From contig JACJDG010000003.1 in the NCBI GenBank assembly GCA_016432725.1, positions 1,426,001 to 1,490,000 of the forward strand: 64,000 nt of DNA. The letters run 5' to 3'. The DNA is from Streptomyces sp. DHE7-1. Its GTDB lineage: Bacteria > Actinomycetota > Actinomycetes > Streptomycetales > Streptomycetaceae. Each line of letters begins with the position of its first letter. Position 1 is the stretch's first letter. Shown piece by piece: positions 10,220 to 19,935 of the stretch. The translations under genes and the position numbers were made by a program. The notes beneath the pieces were generated by a model. That model was given only the letters and a program-made list of their open reading frames with translations, was not told where the DNA came from and searched no databases.

Positions 10220-10876
10220 TCAGCTCGTCCAGAAGTCCCACCACCGGGTGAGCACCAGCATGCCGATGACGCCGACGTGCATGACCGGTACGACCCAGGT
10301 GAACTCGCCGAAGAAGGACTTCAGCCAGCGCGGGGCCGGCAGGAAGTCGTTGCGGACGTTGAACGAGGTCACGTACCAGAACATGACGATCGTGGCGACC
10401 CAGGCCAGTGAGCACCACAGGCACAGGGCGTTGATCCGGTACAGGGACTGGAACTGCAGCCAGGTGCAGAAGGCGACGCCGAAGAGCGTGCCGAAGTTGA
10501 AGGTCAGCCAGTACCAGCGCGGGAAGCGGGCGCGGGCCAGCAGGCTCATGCCGACGCCGACGACGATGCCGTAGCAGACCAGGCCGAGCATCGGGTTGGG
10601 GAAGCCGAAGGCGGCGGCCTGCTTGCTCTCCATGACGCTGCCGCAGGACACGACCGGGTTGAGACTGCAGCCGGGGGTGAAGGTCTTGCCCGCGACCTTG
10701 GCCTCGAGGATCTTGAACTTGTCGAGCGTGATGACCCAGGCGGCCAGCAGCCCCGCGGCGCCGGTGATCACCAGCAGGATGGCGAAGGCGCGGCTGCCGC
10801 CCGCCGTGCGCGGTGCGCCGGCGGCCTGCCCGGACCCGGGCTCGCTGGAGACGTCCTTGACTGTCGTCTTGCTCAT
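10220..10876 (-). CDS. Vitamin K epoxide reductase (VKOR) family protein
   Basis: 218 residues from the ATG at 10876. VKOR homologues reoxidise DsbA-like proteins using menaquinone. Four to five membrane helices are visible (AFAILLVITGAAGLLAAWVI, PMLGLVCYGIVVGVGMSLLA, and others). The family cysteines are present: the loop pair in PGCSLNPVVSCGSV and the active-site CxxC in NALCLWCSLAW. No fused thioredoxin domain follows, so a separate DsbA partner is expected. An upstream in-frame extension to 10936 exists but lacks family similarity. It lies downstream of hisS on the same strand, 200 nt away, with a hairpin between. Confidence 0.9.
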   Translation of the reverse strand: MSKTTVKDVSSEPGSGQAAGAPRTAGGSRAFAILLVITGAAGLLAAWVITLDKFKILEAKVAGKTFTPGCSLNPVVSCGSVMESKQAAAFGFPNPMLGLVCYGIVVGVGMSLLARARFPRWYWLTFNFGTLFGVAFCTWLQFQSLYRINALCLWCSLAWVATIVMFWYVTSFNVRNDFLPAPRWLKSFFGEFTWVVPVMHVGVIGMLVLTRWWDFWTS

Positions 10877-11031
10877 CACGCCGATTCCGTCACTCGAGAG
10901 GTGGACCTTCTTCGGGCAAGCCTCATTCTGCCGCACGCGCGCGGGGGTTCACCGTTCGCTCCGCATAAGCATGTACGTATGACCGGCCCCGTTCGTTCGG
11001 CTCCGGACCGTGGCCGCGCCGCCCACGGCAC

Positions 11032-11065
11032 GGGCGCCGGACACCCCTCGGGGTCTCCGGCGCCC
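11032..11065 (-). terminator. Hairpin downstream of hisS
   Basis: Ten-base arms 11032-11041 and 11056-11065 pair perfectly, with an inner CCCC/GGGG stem. It begins 15 nt after the hisS stop. There is no U-run, as is common for streptomycete terminators. Confidence 0.55.
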
Positions 11066-11079
11066 ACGCGCGCGCGTGC

Positions 11080-12357
11080 TCAGCCGAGCCGCGACTCCAG
11101 CTCCGCCACGATCTCGTTCACACCGATCGCCGTCTGCTCGCCGGACTCCATGTCCTTCAGCTGTACGACGCCCTCGGCGAGATCCCGTTCACCGGCGACG
11201 ATCGCGTACCGGGCGCCGCTGCGGTTGGCGTTCTTCATGGCGCCCTTCAGGCCCTTGCCGCCGTAGGCGAAGTCGGCCGCGATGCCGGTCCTGCGCAGTT
11301 CGGTGACCTTCGCGAACAGGACGCGGCGGGCCTCCTCGCCGAGCGGGACGGCGTAGACGCTGGTCGCGGACGGAAGGTCGAGCGTGATGCCCTCGGCCTC
11401 CAGGGCGAGGACCGTGCGGTCGACGCCCAGGGCCCAGCCCACCGACGGCAGCGCGGGGCCGCCGATCATCTCGGACAGGCCGTCGTAGCGGCCGCCGCCG
11501 CCGACCGCGGACTGGGAGCCGAGGCCGTCGTGCACGAACTCGAACGTGGTCCGGGTGTAGTAGTCGAGGCCGCGGACCAGCTTCGGGTCGTTCTCGAAGG
11601 CCACGCCCGCCGCGGTGAGCAGCTCGCGGACCTCCTCGTCGTAGGCCTTGCAGGCGTCGCACAGGTAGTCGCGCAGCAGCGGCGCGCCGGTGAGCTGCTT
11701 CTGCACCGACTCGCGCTTGTCGTCGAGGACCCGGAGCGGGTTGATCTCGACGCGGCGGCGGGTGTCCTCGTCCAGGTCCAGGGCGCGCAGGAACTCCTGC
11801 AGCGCGGCCCGGTACACCGGCCGGCACTCCTTGTCGCCCAGGCTGTTCAGCAGGATGCGGAAGTCGCGCAGGCCCAGCGAGCGGTAGGCCTGGTCGGCCA
11901 GGATGATCAGCTCGGCGTCCAGCGCCGGGTCCTCCGCGCCGATCGCCTCGGCGCCGACCTGGGAGAAGTGCCGGTAGCGGCCCTTCTGGGGGCGCTCGTA
12001 GCGGTAGTACGAGCCGGAGTACCAGAGCTTGACCGGGAGGTTGCCCGCCTTGTGCAGGTTGGCCTCCAGGGCGGCGCGCAGCACGGACGCCGTGCCCTCC
12101 GGACGCAGGGCGAGCCGGTCGCCGCCCTTGGTCTCGAAGGCGTACATCTCCTTGGTGACGATGTCGGTGGACTCGCCGACACCGCGCGCGAACAGCTCGA
12201 CGTTCTCGAAGCCGGGGGTCTCGACGTAGCCGTAGCCGGAGTCGCGCAGCGGGGCCGCGATCGCCTCACGGACCGCCAGGTAGACGGCGGAGTCCGGCGG
12301 GATCAGGTCGTAGGTGCCCTTGGGGCCTGGAAGGTGCTCACGGAAGTCTCTCGTCAC
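11080..12357 (-). CDS. hisS: Histidine--tRNA ligase
   Basis: Class II synthetase, 425 residues. Family landmarks: [11 protein letters not shown] near the start, motif 2 region [25 protein letters not shown], the histidine-binding [16 protein letters not shown] and motif 3 region in [15 protein letters not shown], then the C-terminal anticodon-binding domain. The chosen GTG at 12357 overlaps the TGA of the upstream hydrolase (GTGA), implying translational coupling. Open frame continues upstream but is antisense to the hydrolase reading and shows no similarity. Confidence 0.96.
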   Translation of the reverse strand: MTRDFREHLPGPKGTYDLIPPDSAVYLAVREAIAAPLRDSGYGYVETPGFENVELFARGVGESTDIVTKEMYAFETKGGDRLALRPEGTASVLRAALEANLHKAGNLPVKLWYSGSYYRYERPQKGRYRHFSQVGAEAIGAEDPALDAELIILADQAYRSLGLRDFRILLNSLGDKECRPVYRAALQEFLRALDLDEDTRRRVEINPLRVLDDKRESVQKQLTGAPLLRDYLCDACKAYDEEVRELLTAAGVAFENDPKLVRGLDYYTRTTFEFVHDGLGSQSAVGGGGRYDGLSEMIGGPALPSVGWALGVDRTVLALEAEGITLDLPSATSVYAVPLGEEARRVLFAKVTELRRTGIAADFAYGGKGLKGAMKNANRSGARYAIVAGERDLAEGVVQLKDMESGEQTAIGVNEIVAELESRLG

Positions 12358-13061
12358 ATTCCTCGTCGGGGAGCCCGCGGGGCTCCCTGGCCGGCCGCCA
12401 CCTGCCGCAGATACGGGTTGGTGGCGCGCTCCTGGCCGATGGTCGTCTGGGGGCCGTGGCCGGACAGCACCACGGTGGAGTCCTCGAGCGGCAGGCACAC
12501 GCGGGCCAGCGAGTCGAGCAGGTCCTCTGTGGAGCCACCCGGCAGGTCGGTGCGTCCGACGGAGCCGGCGAACAGCAGATCCCCTGAGAAGAAGACCGGC
12601 GGGATGTCCGCGGTCTCGGGCATCCGGAAGGTCACCGACCCCTTGGTATGGCCCGGTGCGTGCGCGACGGAGAACGTGAGACCGGCCAGCTCCAGCCGCG
12701 CGCCGTCGGTCAGCTCCCGGACGTCGTCCGGCTCGCCCACGGTCAGCTCGCCCATGAGCGGCATGCCGAAGGAGCGGCCGAGCGCCTTCTCGGGGTCGCT
12801 CATCATGTACCGGTCGCTCGGGTGGATCCAGGCCGGTACGTCGTGCGCGCCGCACACGGGGACGACCGAGGCCACATGATCGATGTGGCCGTGGGTGAGG
12901 ACGACGGCGACGGGCTTGAGCCGATGCTTCTTCAGCGCTTCCTCGACTCCGTCGGCGGCCTCGTGGCCCGGGTCGATGATCACGCACTCCTCACCGGCGG
13001 CGGGGGCGACGAGATAACAGTTCGTCCCCCAGGCCCCGGCGGGGAACCCGGCAATGAGCAC
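12354..13061 (-). CDS. Metallo-beta-lactamase-fold hydrolase (glyoxalase II-like)
   Basis: 235 residues, GTG start. Contains the zinc motif [12 protein letters not shown] (HxHxDH), a second ligand in [11 protein letters not shown], the bridging Asp in FFSGDLLF, and a terminal [11 protein letters not shown]. This set is typical of glyoxalase II-like hydroxyacylglutathione-type hydrolases; actinomycetes lack glutathione, so the true thioester substrate is unknown. The hydrolase-hisS pair is conserved in actinobacteria (also in mycobacteria). The pair is divergent from the cyclophilin gene; 13062-13241 must hold both promoters. Confidence 0.9.
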   Translation of the reverse strand: MLIAGFPAGAWGTNCYLVAPAAGEECVIIDPGHEAADGVEEALKKHRLKPVAVVLTHGHIDHVASVVPVCGAHDVPAWIHPSDRYMMSDPEKALGRSFGMPLMGELTVGEPDDVRELTDGARLELAGLTFSVAHAPGHTKGSVTFRMPETADIPPVFFSGDLLFAGSVGRTDLPGGSTEDLLDSLARVCLPLEDSTVVLSGHGPQTTIGQERATNPYLRQVAAGQGAPRAPRRGM

Positions 13062-13241
13062 GATCGTCCTTCGTTGTGTCGATACGGGAGGGCCTGCGAA
13101 CAGGCCGCCTGTGGTCCAGAAGCCTACCGGCGCTGCCGTTTCCTCAGCGAACCCATATACGGTACGGGGCTACACGCGGCCGTCGGCTCACAGGACGCAC
13201 GCGTACCGTCGGCAACACGACACGCATGAGGAGAGAACCCG

Positions 13242-14075
13242 GTGGTCAGCCAGGAGCAGCGGCGGCGTCAGCTCGCCCGGGAGAAGTTCTTGCGGCAGCA
13301 GCAGCGGCGCACCAGCGCGCGGCGCAGGGCACGCATGCGCAACTCCGTGATCGCGTCGGTGCTCGGCGTGGTCGTGATCGGCAGCGTCGCGCTGTACACG
13401 ACCGGTGTGCTGAAGAACGACGACGACAAGAAGACCAGCGCCGGCGCGGACGCGTCTCCGAGCGCCTCCCCGAGCAGCAAGGCGCCGGACCCGTGCGGGA
13501 AGCCGGCGGCGGGCTCGGTGAAGAAGCTGAGCTGGAAGAAGGAGCCGGCGATGACGATCGACACGTCGGCGAAGTACACGATGAAGCTCGCGACGACGTG
13601 CGGTGACATCGACATGTCACTGAAGGCGTCGGCGGCCCCGCACACGGTGAACTCGTTCGACTTCCTCGCCGGCAAGGGCTTCTTCGACCACACCAAGTGC
13701 CACCGGCTCACTCCCGAGGGCATCTTCGTGCTGCAGTGCGGCGACCCCACGGCGACCGGCAGCGGCGGACCGGGCTACACCATCCCGGACGAGAACCTCA
13801 AGGACAAGAGCCTCAAGGGCAACTCGTACCCGGCCGGCACGGTCGCGATGGCGAACACCGGGCAGAAGCACACCGGTGGCAGCCAGTTCTTCCTGGTCTA
13901 CAAGGACAGCCCGCTGCCGCCCAGCTACACGCCGTTCGGGACGATCAGCGAGTCGGGCATGAAGGTGCTCAAGAAGATCGCCGACGCCGGTGCCCAGGCG
14001 GCCGACCCGACCACCGGGAACACCGCGCCGAACGCGACGGTCGTGATCGACAAGGCGACCGTCACCAAGTCCTGA
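13242..14075 (+). CDS. Membrane-anchored cyclophilin-type peptidyl-prolyl isomerase
   Basis: 277 residues; GTG start preceded by GAGGAGAG. A basic N-terminus (QRRRQLAREKFLRQQQRR) is followed by one membrane helix (SVIASVLGVVVIGSVALYTT), a Ser/Ala/Asp-rich linker, and a cyclophilin domain with KCHRLTPEGIFVLQCGDP, GGSQFFLVYKDSPLPPSYTPFG and the final VVIDKATV strand. Topology suggests the isomerase domain is outside the membrane. The catalytic Arg-Phe-His set of classical cyclophilins is only partly conserved (HRLTPEG in place of HRVIPGF), as in other actinobacterial PpiB-like proteins. The same gene sits beside hisS and relA in mycobacteria. Confidence 0.9.
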   Translation: MVSQEQRRRQLAREKFLRQQQRRTSARRRARMRNSVIASVLGVVVIGSVALYTTGVLKNDDDKKTSAGADASPSASPSSKAPDPCGKPAAGSVKKLSWKKEPAMTIDTSAKYTMKLATTCGDIDMSLKASAAPHTVNSFDFLAGKGFFDHTKCHRLTPEGIFVLQCGDPTATGSGGPGYTIPDENLKDKSLKGNSYPAGTVAMANTGQKHTGGSQFFLVYKDSPLPPSYTPFGTISESGMKVLKKIADAGAQAADPTTGNTAPNATVVIDKATVTKS

Positions 14076-14229
14076 CCCGGCGGGACACCGGGAGCGGCTG
14101 CCAGCGCAATTTCGCCCGCGCTGGATGCGGACAGGTCACCCGCCGGTCGCCTATGTTGGCCGTGACGAAACTGTGGACGATGCCCGGGGGTGCTGAGGCC
14201 CCTCGCAGGCATCATGTGGAGGAGGCGCT

Positions 14230-15459
14230 GTGAGCAGCGACCCGTGGGGCCGCGTCGACGAGACGGGGACCGTGTACGTGCGTACGGCCGACGGTGAGCA
14301 GGTCGTCGGTTCCTGGGCGGCCGGCTCCCCTGAGGAGGCGCTTGCCTACTTCGAGCGCAAGTACGAGGGCCTGGTTGTCGAGATCGGCCTCCTCGAGAAG
14401 CGAGTCAAGACCACCGACCTGTCCGCGAAGGACGCCCGGACCGCGATCGACCACCTGCGCGAGCAGGTGGACGCGCACCACGCGGTGGGTGACCTCGCCG
14501 CGCTGCGGACCCGCCTCGACAAGCTGGTGGAGACGGTCGAGGCCCGGCGCGAGGAGCGCAAGGCGCAGCGGGCCAAGCAGTCCGACGAGGCCCGTAAGGC
14601 CAAGGAGGACCTGGTCGCCGAGGCCGAGCAGCTCGCGCAGTCCGATCAGTGGCGGGCGGCCGGCGAGCGGCTGCGCGCCCTGGTGGACACCTGGAAGGGT
14701 CTGCCGCGGCTCGACCGCAAGTCGGACGACGAGCTGTGGCACCGCTTCTCGCACGCCCGGTCGGCGTTCTCCAAGCGGCGCAAGGCGCACTTCGCGCAGC
14801 TCGACGCGCAGCGCGAGGAGGCCCGCCGGACCAAGGAGCGGCTGGTCTCCGAGGCCGAGGCGCTGTCCGGTTCGACGGACTGGGGCGTGACGGCGGCCCG
14901 TTACCGCGATCTGATGACGGAGTGGAAGGCCGCGGGCCGCGCCCAGCGCGAGCACGAGGACGATCTGTGGAACCGCTTCCGCGGCGCCCAGGACGTGTTC
15001 TTCGCGGCACGCAGCTCGGTCTTCGCCGAGCGGGACGCGGAGCAGGCCGAGAACCTGAAGCTGAAGGAGGAGCTGGCCGAGGAGGCCGAGAAGCTCCTGC
15101 CGATCTCGGACCTGAAGAGCTCGCGGGCGGCCTTCCGCACGATCAACGAGCGCTGGGAGGCCATCGGCCACGTTCCGCGGGACGCGCGACCGAAGGTCGA
15201 GGGCCGGATGCACACGGTCGAGCGGGCGCTGCAGGAGGCCGAGGAGGCCGAGTGGCGCCGGACGAACCCGGAGGCTCGCGCGCGTGCCGCGGGCCTGACC
15301 GGCCAGCTCCAGGCGGCCGTGGACAAGCTGCGGGCGCAGATCGAGCAGGCCCGCGCCCAGGGCAACGGCGCCAGGGCCGACAAGCTGGAGCGGGAGCTGG
15401 AAGGCCGTCAGGCGCTTCTGGACCAGGCTCTGAAGGGCCTGCAGGAGTTCGGCGGCTGA
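14230..15459 (+). CDS. DUF349 domain protein (coiled coil)
   Basis: 409 residues; GTG start with a strong GGAGGAGG upstream. Almost entirely helical and rich in Glu, Arg and Ala, with three DUF349 units marked by W-K/R-x-x-G...W..F..A patterns: TWKGLPRLDRKSDDELWHRF, EWKAAGRAQREHEDDLWNRF and the more divergent RWEAIGHVPRDARPKVEGRM. The domain has no defined biochemical function. It is convergent with relA and the two share a strong bidirectional terminator. Confidence 0.88.
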   Translation: MSSDPWGRVDETGTVYVRTADGEQVVGSWAAGSPEEALAYFERKYEGLVVEIGLLEKRVKTTDLSAKDARTAIDHLREQVDAHHAVGDLAALRTRLDKLVETVEARREERKAQRAKQSDEARKAKEDLVAEAEQLAQSDQWRAAGERLRALVDTWKGLPRLDRKSDDELWHRFSHARSAFSKRRKAHFAQLDAQREEARRTKERLVSEAEALSGSTDWGVTAARYRDLMTEWKAAGRAQREHEDDLWNRFRGAQDVFFAARSSVFAERDAEQAENLKLKEELAEEAEKLLPISDLKSSRAAFRTINERWEAIGHVPRDARPKVEGRMHTVERALQEAEEAEWRRTNPEARARAAGLTGQLQAAVDKLRAQIEQARAQGNGARADKLERELEGRQALLDQALKGLQEFGG

Positions 15460-15479
15460 GTTACCCGCCGCGCACGTGA

Positions 15480-15509
15480 GAGGGCCCCGTACGCCCGTAC
15501 GGGGCCCTC
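15480..15509. terminator. Bidirectional terminator between DUF349 gene and relA
   Basis: Perfect 14-bp inverted repeat, arms 15480-15493 and 15496-15509, between convergent stop codons at 15459 and 15522. The loop as written is only 2 nt, so the top pairs open in practice. Confidence 0.85.
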
Positions 15510-15521
15510 TTGCGTGTCCTG

Positions 15522-18035
15522 CTACGCCCGGCTGCGCGCCGAGGTCACGCGGTAGACGTCGTAGACGCCCTCCACGCCCCGCACGGCCTTGAGGACGTGC
15601 CCGAGGTGCTTGGGGTCGCCCATCTCGAAGGTGAAGCGGGAGGTGGCCACCCGGTCGCGGGACGTCTGCACGGCCGCGGACAGGATGTTGACGTGCTGGT
15701 CGGACAGGACCCGGGTGACGTCCGACAGCAGCCGGGAGCGGTCCAGCGCCTCGACCTGGATGGCGACCAGGAAGACCGAGGACTGGGTGGGGGCCCACTC
15801 GACGTCGAGGATGCGCTCCGGCTCGCGGGACAGCGACTCGACGTTCACACAGTCGCTGCGGTGAACCGACACACCGCTGCCGCGCGTGACGAAGCCGATG
15901 ATCGGGTCGCCGGGCACCGGCGTGCAGCAGCGGGCCAGCTTGACCCACACGTCGTCGACGCCCTTGACGACGACGCCCGGGTCGGCGCTGGAGCGCCGCT
16001 TGCGGCCGCGGCCGCGGGCCGGCGGGACCGTCTCGTCGATCTCCTCGGTGGCGGCCTCCTCGCCGCCGAGGGCCTGCACGAGCTTCTGGACGATGTTCTG
16101 CGCGGAGACATGGCCCTCGCCGATCGCCGCGTAGAGCGCGGAGATGTCCGAGTAGCGCATCTCGTGCGCGAGGGTGACCAGCGAGTCGCCGGTGAGGATG
16201 CGCTGGATGGGCAGGTTCTGCTTGCGCATGGCCCGCACGATGGCGTCCTTGCCCTGCTCGATCGCCTCGTCGCGGCGCTCCTTGGAGAACCAGGCCCGGA
16301 TCTTGTTGCGGGCGCGCGGCGACTTGACGAACCCGAGCCAGTCCCGGGACGGGCCGGCGCCGGGTGCCTTGGAGGTGAAGACCTCCACCAGGTCGCCGTT
16401 GTCCAGGGTGGACTCGAGCGGTACGAGCCTGCCGTTGACCCGTGCTCCTATGGTGCGGTGGCCGACCTCGGTGTGGACGGCGTACGCGAAGTCCACCGGC
16501 GTCGCCCCGGCCGGGAGCGCGATGACGTCGCCCTTCGGGGTGAAGACGAAGACCTCGTTGCGGGAGAGGTCGAACCGCAGGGACTCCAGGAACTCGCCGG
16601 GGTCCTCGGTCTCCTTCTGCCAGTCCAGCAGCTGGCGCAGCCACGCCATGTCGTTGAGGTGGTCGTCCTTGCCCTTGCCCGCCTTGGGCACGTCGGTGCG
16701 GACCTTGGAGGCGCCGGCGACGGCCTCCTGCTTGTACTTCCAGTGGGCGGCGATGCCGTACTCGGCCCGCCGGTGCATGTCGAAGGTGCGGATCTGCAGT
16801 TCGACGGGCTTGCCGTTGGGTCCGATGACCGTCGTGTGCAGCGACTGGTACATGTTGAACTTCGGCATCGCGATGTAGTCCTTGAACCGGCCGGGGACCG
16901 GGTTCCATCGCGCGTGCACGGTGCCGAGTGCGGCGTAGCAGTCCCGGACCGTGTCGACCAGTACACGGATGCCCACCAGGTCGTAGATCTCCGCGAAGTC
17001 ACGGCCGCGGACGATCATCTTCTGGTAGACGCTGTAGTAGTGCTTCGGGCGACCGGTGACGGTCGCCTTGATGCGGGCGGCGCGCAGGTCGGCCTGGACC
17101 TCGTCGGTCACTATGGCCAGGTACTCGTCGCGCTTCGGCGCCCGCTCGGCGACCAGCCGCACGATCTCGTCGTACATCTTGGGGTAGAGGATCGCGAAGG
17201 CGAGGTCCTCCAGCTCCCACTTGATGGTGTTCATGCCCAGCCGGTGCGCCAGCGGGGCGTAGATCTCGAGCGTCTCGCGCGCCTTCTTCTCCTGCTTCTC
17301 GCGCTTGAGGTAGCGCATGGTGCGCATGTTGTGCAGGCGGTCGGCGAGCTTGATGACGAGGACGCGCGGGTCCTTCGCCATCGCCACGACCATCTTGCGC
17401 ACGGTCTCGGCCTGCGCGGCCTCGCCGAACTTGACCTTGTCCAGCTTGGTCACGCCGTCCACGAGCAGGGCGACCACGTCGCCGAAGTCGCGGCGCAGGT
17501 CCTCCAGGCCGTACTCGGTGTCCTCGACGGTGTCGTGCAGCAGTCCCGCCATGAGGGTGGCCGGGTCCATGCCCAGCTCGGCGAGGATGGTGGTGACGGC
17601 GAGCGGATGCGTGATGTACGGATCGCCGCTCTTGCGCTTCTGGCCCCGGTGCCAGCGCTCGGCCACCTGGTAGGCGCGCTCGATCTGCCGGAGCGTGGCG
17701 TTCTCGATCTTGGGGTCGTTGCTGCGCACTATCCGAAGCAGCGGCTCCAGGACCGGGTTGTACGGGTTCGCGCGCTGGACGCCGAGGCGGGCGAGGCGGG
17801 CGCGGACGCGGTTGGAGGAGCCGGAGCGGGCGGGCTGGCCGGCGGCGGGGCGCACGGGCGGGGCCGGTTTGGGGCGGGTGGCCTCGGGGGTCTTCTCGAC
17901 GGGCGCGGACTGGGCGTGCTCGACCGCCCCGCGGGTGTCGTTCGTGGCGGACGACACGTTCCGCGCGGGCTTGGCCGCGGGCGCCGAGGCGGGCTCGGGC
18001 TTGGCGGCGGTCAGTGGCTGGGCCTCGTCTGGCAA
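15522..18035 (-). CDS. relA: (p)ppGpp synthetase/hydrolase RelA/SpoT family
   Basis: 837 residues with the full long-RSH layout. A disordered Ala/Pro-rich N-terminus of about 85 residues; the HD hydrolase domain with intact [10 protein letters not shown] and [11 protein letters not shown]; the synthetase domain with [13 protein letters not shown] and [20 protein letters not shown]; a TGS domain ([20 protein letters not shown]); a helical/zinc-finger region with [14 protein letters not shown]; and a C-terminal ACT domain. Both activities should therefore be possible, as in actinobacterial Rel enzymes that control growth arrest and antibiotic production. The start is a TTG at 18035 behind GAGGAG, a weak-start arrangement that may limit synthesis. 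Confidence 0.96.
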   Translation of the reverse strand: MPDEAQPLTAAKPEPASAPAAKPARNVSSATNDTRGAVEHAQSAPVEKTPEATRPKPAPPVRPAAGQPARSGSSNRVRARLARLGVQRANPYNPVLEPLLRIVRSNDPKIENATLRQIERAYQVAERWHRGQKRKSGDPYITHPLAVTTILAELGMDPATLMAGLLHDTVEDTEYGLEDLRRDFGDVVALLVDGVTKLDKVKFGEAAQAETVRKMVVAMAKDPRVLVIKLADRLHNMRTMRYLKREKQEKKARETLEIYAPLAHRLGMNTIKWELEDLAFAILYPKMYDEIVRLVAERAPKRDEYLAIVTDEVQADLRAARIKATVTGRPKHYYSVYQKMIVRGRDFAEIYDLVGIRVLVDTVRDCYAALGTVHARWNPVPGRFKDYIAMPKFNMYQSLHTTVIGPNGKPVELQIRTFDMHRRAEYGIAAHWKYKQEAVAGASKVRTDVPKAGKGKDDHLNDMAWLRQLLDWQKETEDPGEFLESLRFDLSRNEVFVFTPKGDVIALPAGATPVDFAYAVHTEVGHRTIGARVNGRLVPLESTLDNGDLVEVFTSKAPGAGPSRDWLGFVKSPRARNKIRAWFSKERRDEAIEQGKDAIVRAMRKQNLPIQRILTGDSLVTLAHEMRYSDISALYAAIGEGHVSAQNIVQKLVQALGGEEAATEEIDETVPPARGRGRKRRSSADPGVVVKGVDDVWVKLARCCTPVPGDPIIGFVTRGSGVSVHRSDCVNVESLSREPERILDVEWAPTQSSVFLVAIQVEALDRSRLLSDVTRVLSDQHVNILSAAVQTSRDRVATSRFTFEMGDPKHLGHVLKAVRGVEGVYDVYRVTSARSRA

Positions 18036-18230
18036 GAGGACTCCTCGTGCGCGATCCGGGTCCCCCGGTCAGGCTCCGGAAACCCCATGGTAGCGATCCT
18101 GCGCCCGGGCATCGCCCGCAGGCGGCTGTGAGGACCGTCTACCCGTGCAACGCGAGGGACTCCCCCGGGATTCCGCGCCGGTGACGTGGAACGGGATCCA
18201 GGGCGTGCGGCGGGTGGCCGCACGGCGAAC

Positions 18231-18259
18231 GGCCGCCCCCGGAGGTACCGGGGACGGCC
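18231..18259 (-). terminator. Hairpin downstream of apt
   Basis: Twelve-base arms 18231-18242 and 18248-18259, complementary except for one G-U/C-A position, begin 20 nt after the apt stop. It separates the sec-apt operon from relA, although read-through into relA (243-nt gap) cannot be excluded. Confidence 0.65.
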
Positions 18260-18278
18260 GTCGGCGGTTCGGCGGATG

Positions 18279-18827
18279 TCAGATCCGCAGGAGCGCCGTG
18301 AGCGGTGCCTCGCCGAGCGCGGGCTCCAGGCGGTCGCGGCCGCCGAGGAAGCCCAGCTCCATGAGGACCGCTAGCCCCGAGACCTGGGCGCCCGCCCGCT
18401 GGATGAGCTGGATCGCGGCCTCGGCGGTGCCGCCGGTGGCCAGCACGTCGTCGACGATCAGCACGCGGTCGCCGGACACCAGGTCCTCCGCGTGCACCTC
18501 GATCTCCGCCGAGCCGTACTCCAGGTCGTACGCCTGGCGCAGCGTCGCGCCCGGCAGCTTGCCCGCCTTGCGGACCGGGATGAAGCCGAGGCCCGCCTGG
18601 ACCGCGACCGGTGCGCCCAGGATGAAGCCCCGGGCCTCCAGGCCGACGACCTTGGTCGCGCCGGTCTCGGCGGCGATCCGGGCCAGCGCGCCGGTCAGGG
18701 CGGAGAACGCGGCGGGGTCTGCGAGCAGCGGGGTGATGTCCTTGAACATCACGCCCGGCTCGGGGTAGTCGGCCACGTCCCGGATGCGGCTGAGCAGCAG
18801 CGACGTGATGTCGGCGAGCTCGGTCAT
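18279..18827 (-). CDS. apt: Adenine phosphoribosyltransferase
   Basis: 182 residues. Converts adenine and PRPP to AMP in purine salvage. Signature sequences: YPEPGVMFKDITPLL near the N-terminus, VVGLEARGFILGAPVA, and the PRPP-binding loop VLIVDDVLATGGTAEAA. The ATG overlaps the secF stop (ATGA), so it is translated as the last gene of the yajC-secD-secF unit. The secDF-apt-relA order is conserved in actinobacteria. Confidence 0.96.
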   Translation of the reverse strand: MTELADITSLLLSRIRDVADYPEPGVMFKDITPLLADPAAFSALTGALARIAAETGATKVVGLEARGFILGAPVAVQAGLGFIPVRKAGKLPGATLRQAYDLEYGSAEIEVHAEDLVSGDRVLIVDDVLATGGTAEAAIQLIQRAGAQVSGLAVLMELGFLGGRDRLEPALGEAPLTALLRI

Positions 18828-19932
18828 CGGCGCTTCCCGGAGGGTCGGCCGCGGCCCCGGTTGCGGGAGGCGGGCTGGTTGCGGGGGCCGACCACGGCGG
18901 CCGCCGCCTCCTCGTGCTCGTCGCCCTCGCCGGGCCGGCCCGCCACGACGTCCTCGCCGGCGGCGGCCTGCGCGCGCTTGGCCATGACGCGCTTGCGGAG
19001 CGCACGCATCGCCGGCTCGCGCTCCTTGAGGTCGGCGACGAGCGGGGTGGCGATGAAGATCGAGGAGTAGGCGCCGGCCGCGAGACCGACGAACAGCGAC
19101 AGCGAGATGTCGTTCAGGGTGCCGGCCCGAGGAAACCGCCGCCGATGAACAGCAGACCCGCGACGGGCAGCAGCGCGACCACGGTGGTGTTGATGGAGCG
19201 GACCAGCGTGCCGTTGATCGACTGGTTGGCGATGTCGCTGTAGGTGAAGCGGGTCTGCTTCGTGATGTCCTTCGTCTGCTCCTTGAGGCTGTCGAAGACG
19301 ACGACCGTGTCGTAGAGCGAGTAACCGAGGATCGTCAGCAGACCGATGACCGTGCCGGGCGTGACCTCGAAGCCGACCAGGGCGTAGATGCCGGTGGTGA
19401 TGGTGATGTCGTGGATCAGCGCGACGAGGGCCGCGACGGCCATCCGCCACTCGAAGGCGATCGCCAGGTAGATGACGACGAGCACCATGAAGATCGCCAG
19501 ACCCTGCCAGGCCTTGCTGGCGATCTGCTCGCCCCAGCTCGGGCCGACCAGGTCGGCGTTGAGCTTCTCCGGGTCGAGGCTGAGGTCCTTGGCCAGCGTC
19601 TGCCTGATCTCGCCGGACTTGTCGGTGTCGATGCCGGCGATCTGGATGCGCAGGCTGCCGTTGCCGAGCTTCTGCACGACGGCCTCGTGGCCGGAGGCCT
19701 TCGTCGCGAACTCCTCGGCCTGCGCGACCGACGTGCTCATCTTGGTCGGCGTGGTGAAGACCGCGCCGCCCTGGAACTCGATGCCCATGTTCAGCCCGCG
19801 CACCGCCAGGCCGACGATGGCCGTGATGGTGATCAGGATGGAGACGCCGTACCAGATCTTGCGCTTGCCGATGAAGTCGTAGCTGATCTCGCCGCGGTGC
19901 AGTCGAGCGCCGAGGTTGCCGAGTTTCGACAT
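18824..19932 (-). CDS. secF: Protein translocase subunit SecF, frame interrupted
   Basis: Membrane partner of SecD; the SecDF complex uses the proton gradient to pull exported proteins across the membrane. N-terminal part MSKLGNLGARLHRGE..., first helix KIWYGVSILITITAIVGLAV, the D1-type GIEFQGGAVF, then helices with MAVAALVALIHDITITTGIYAL and GYSLYDTVVVFDSL. The frame changes at a C run 19126-19128; one extra base continues FIGGGFLG-AGTLNDISLSLFVGLAAGAY into the last helix and a charged, Arg/Glu-rich tail ending at 18824. The restored protein has about 369 residues, normal for Streptomyces. Starts 3 nt after secD. Confidence 0.9.
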
Positions 19933-19935
19933 CGC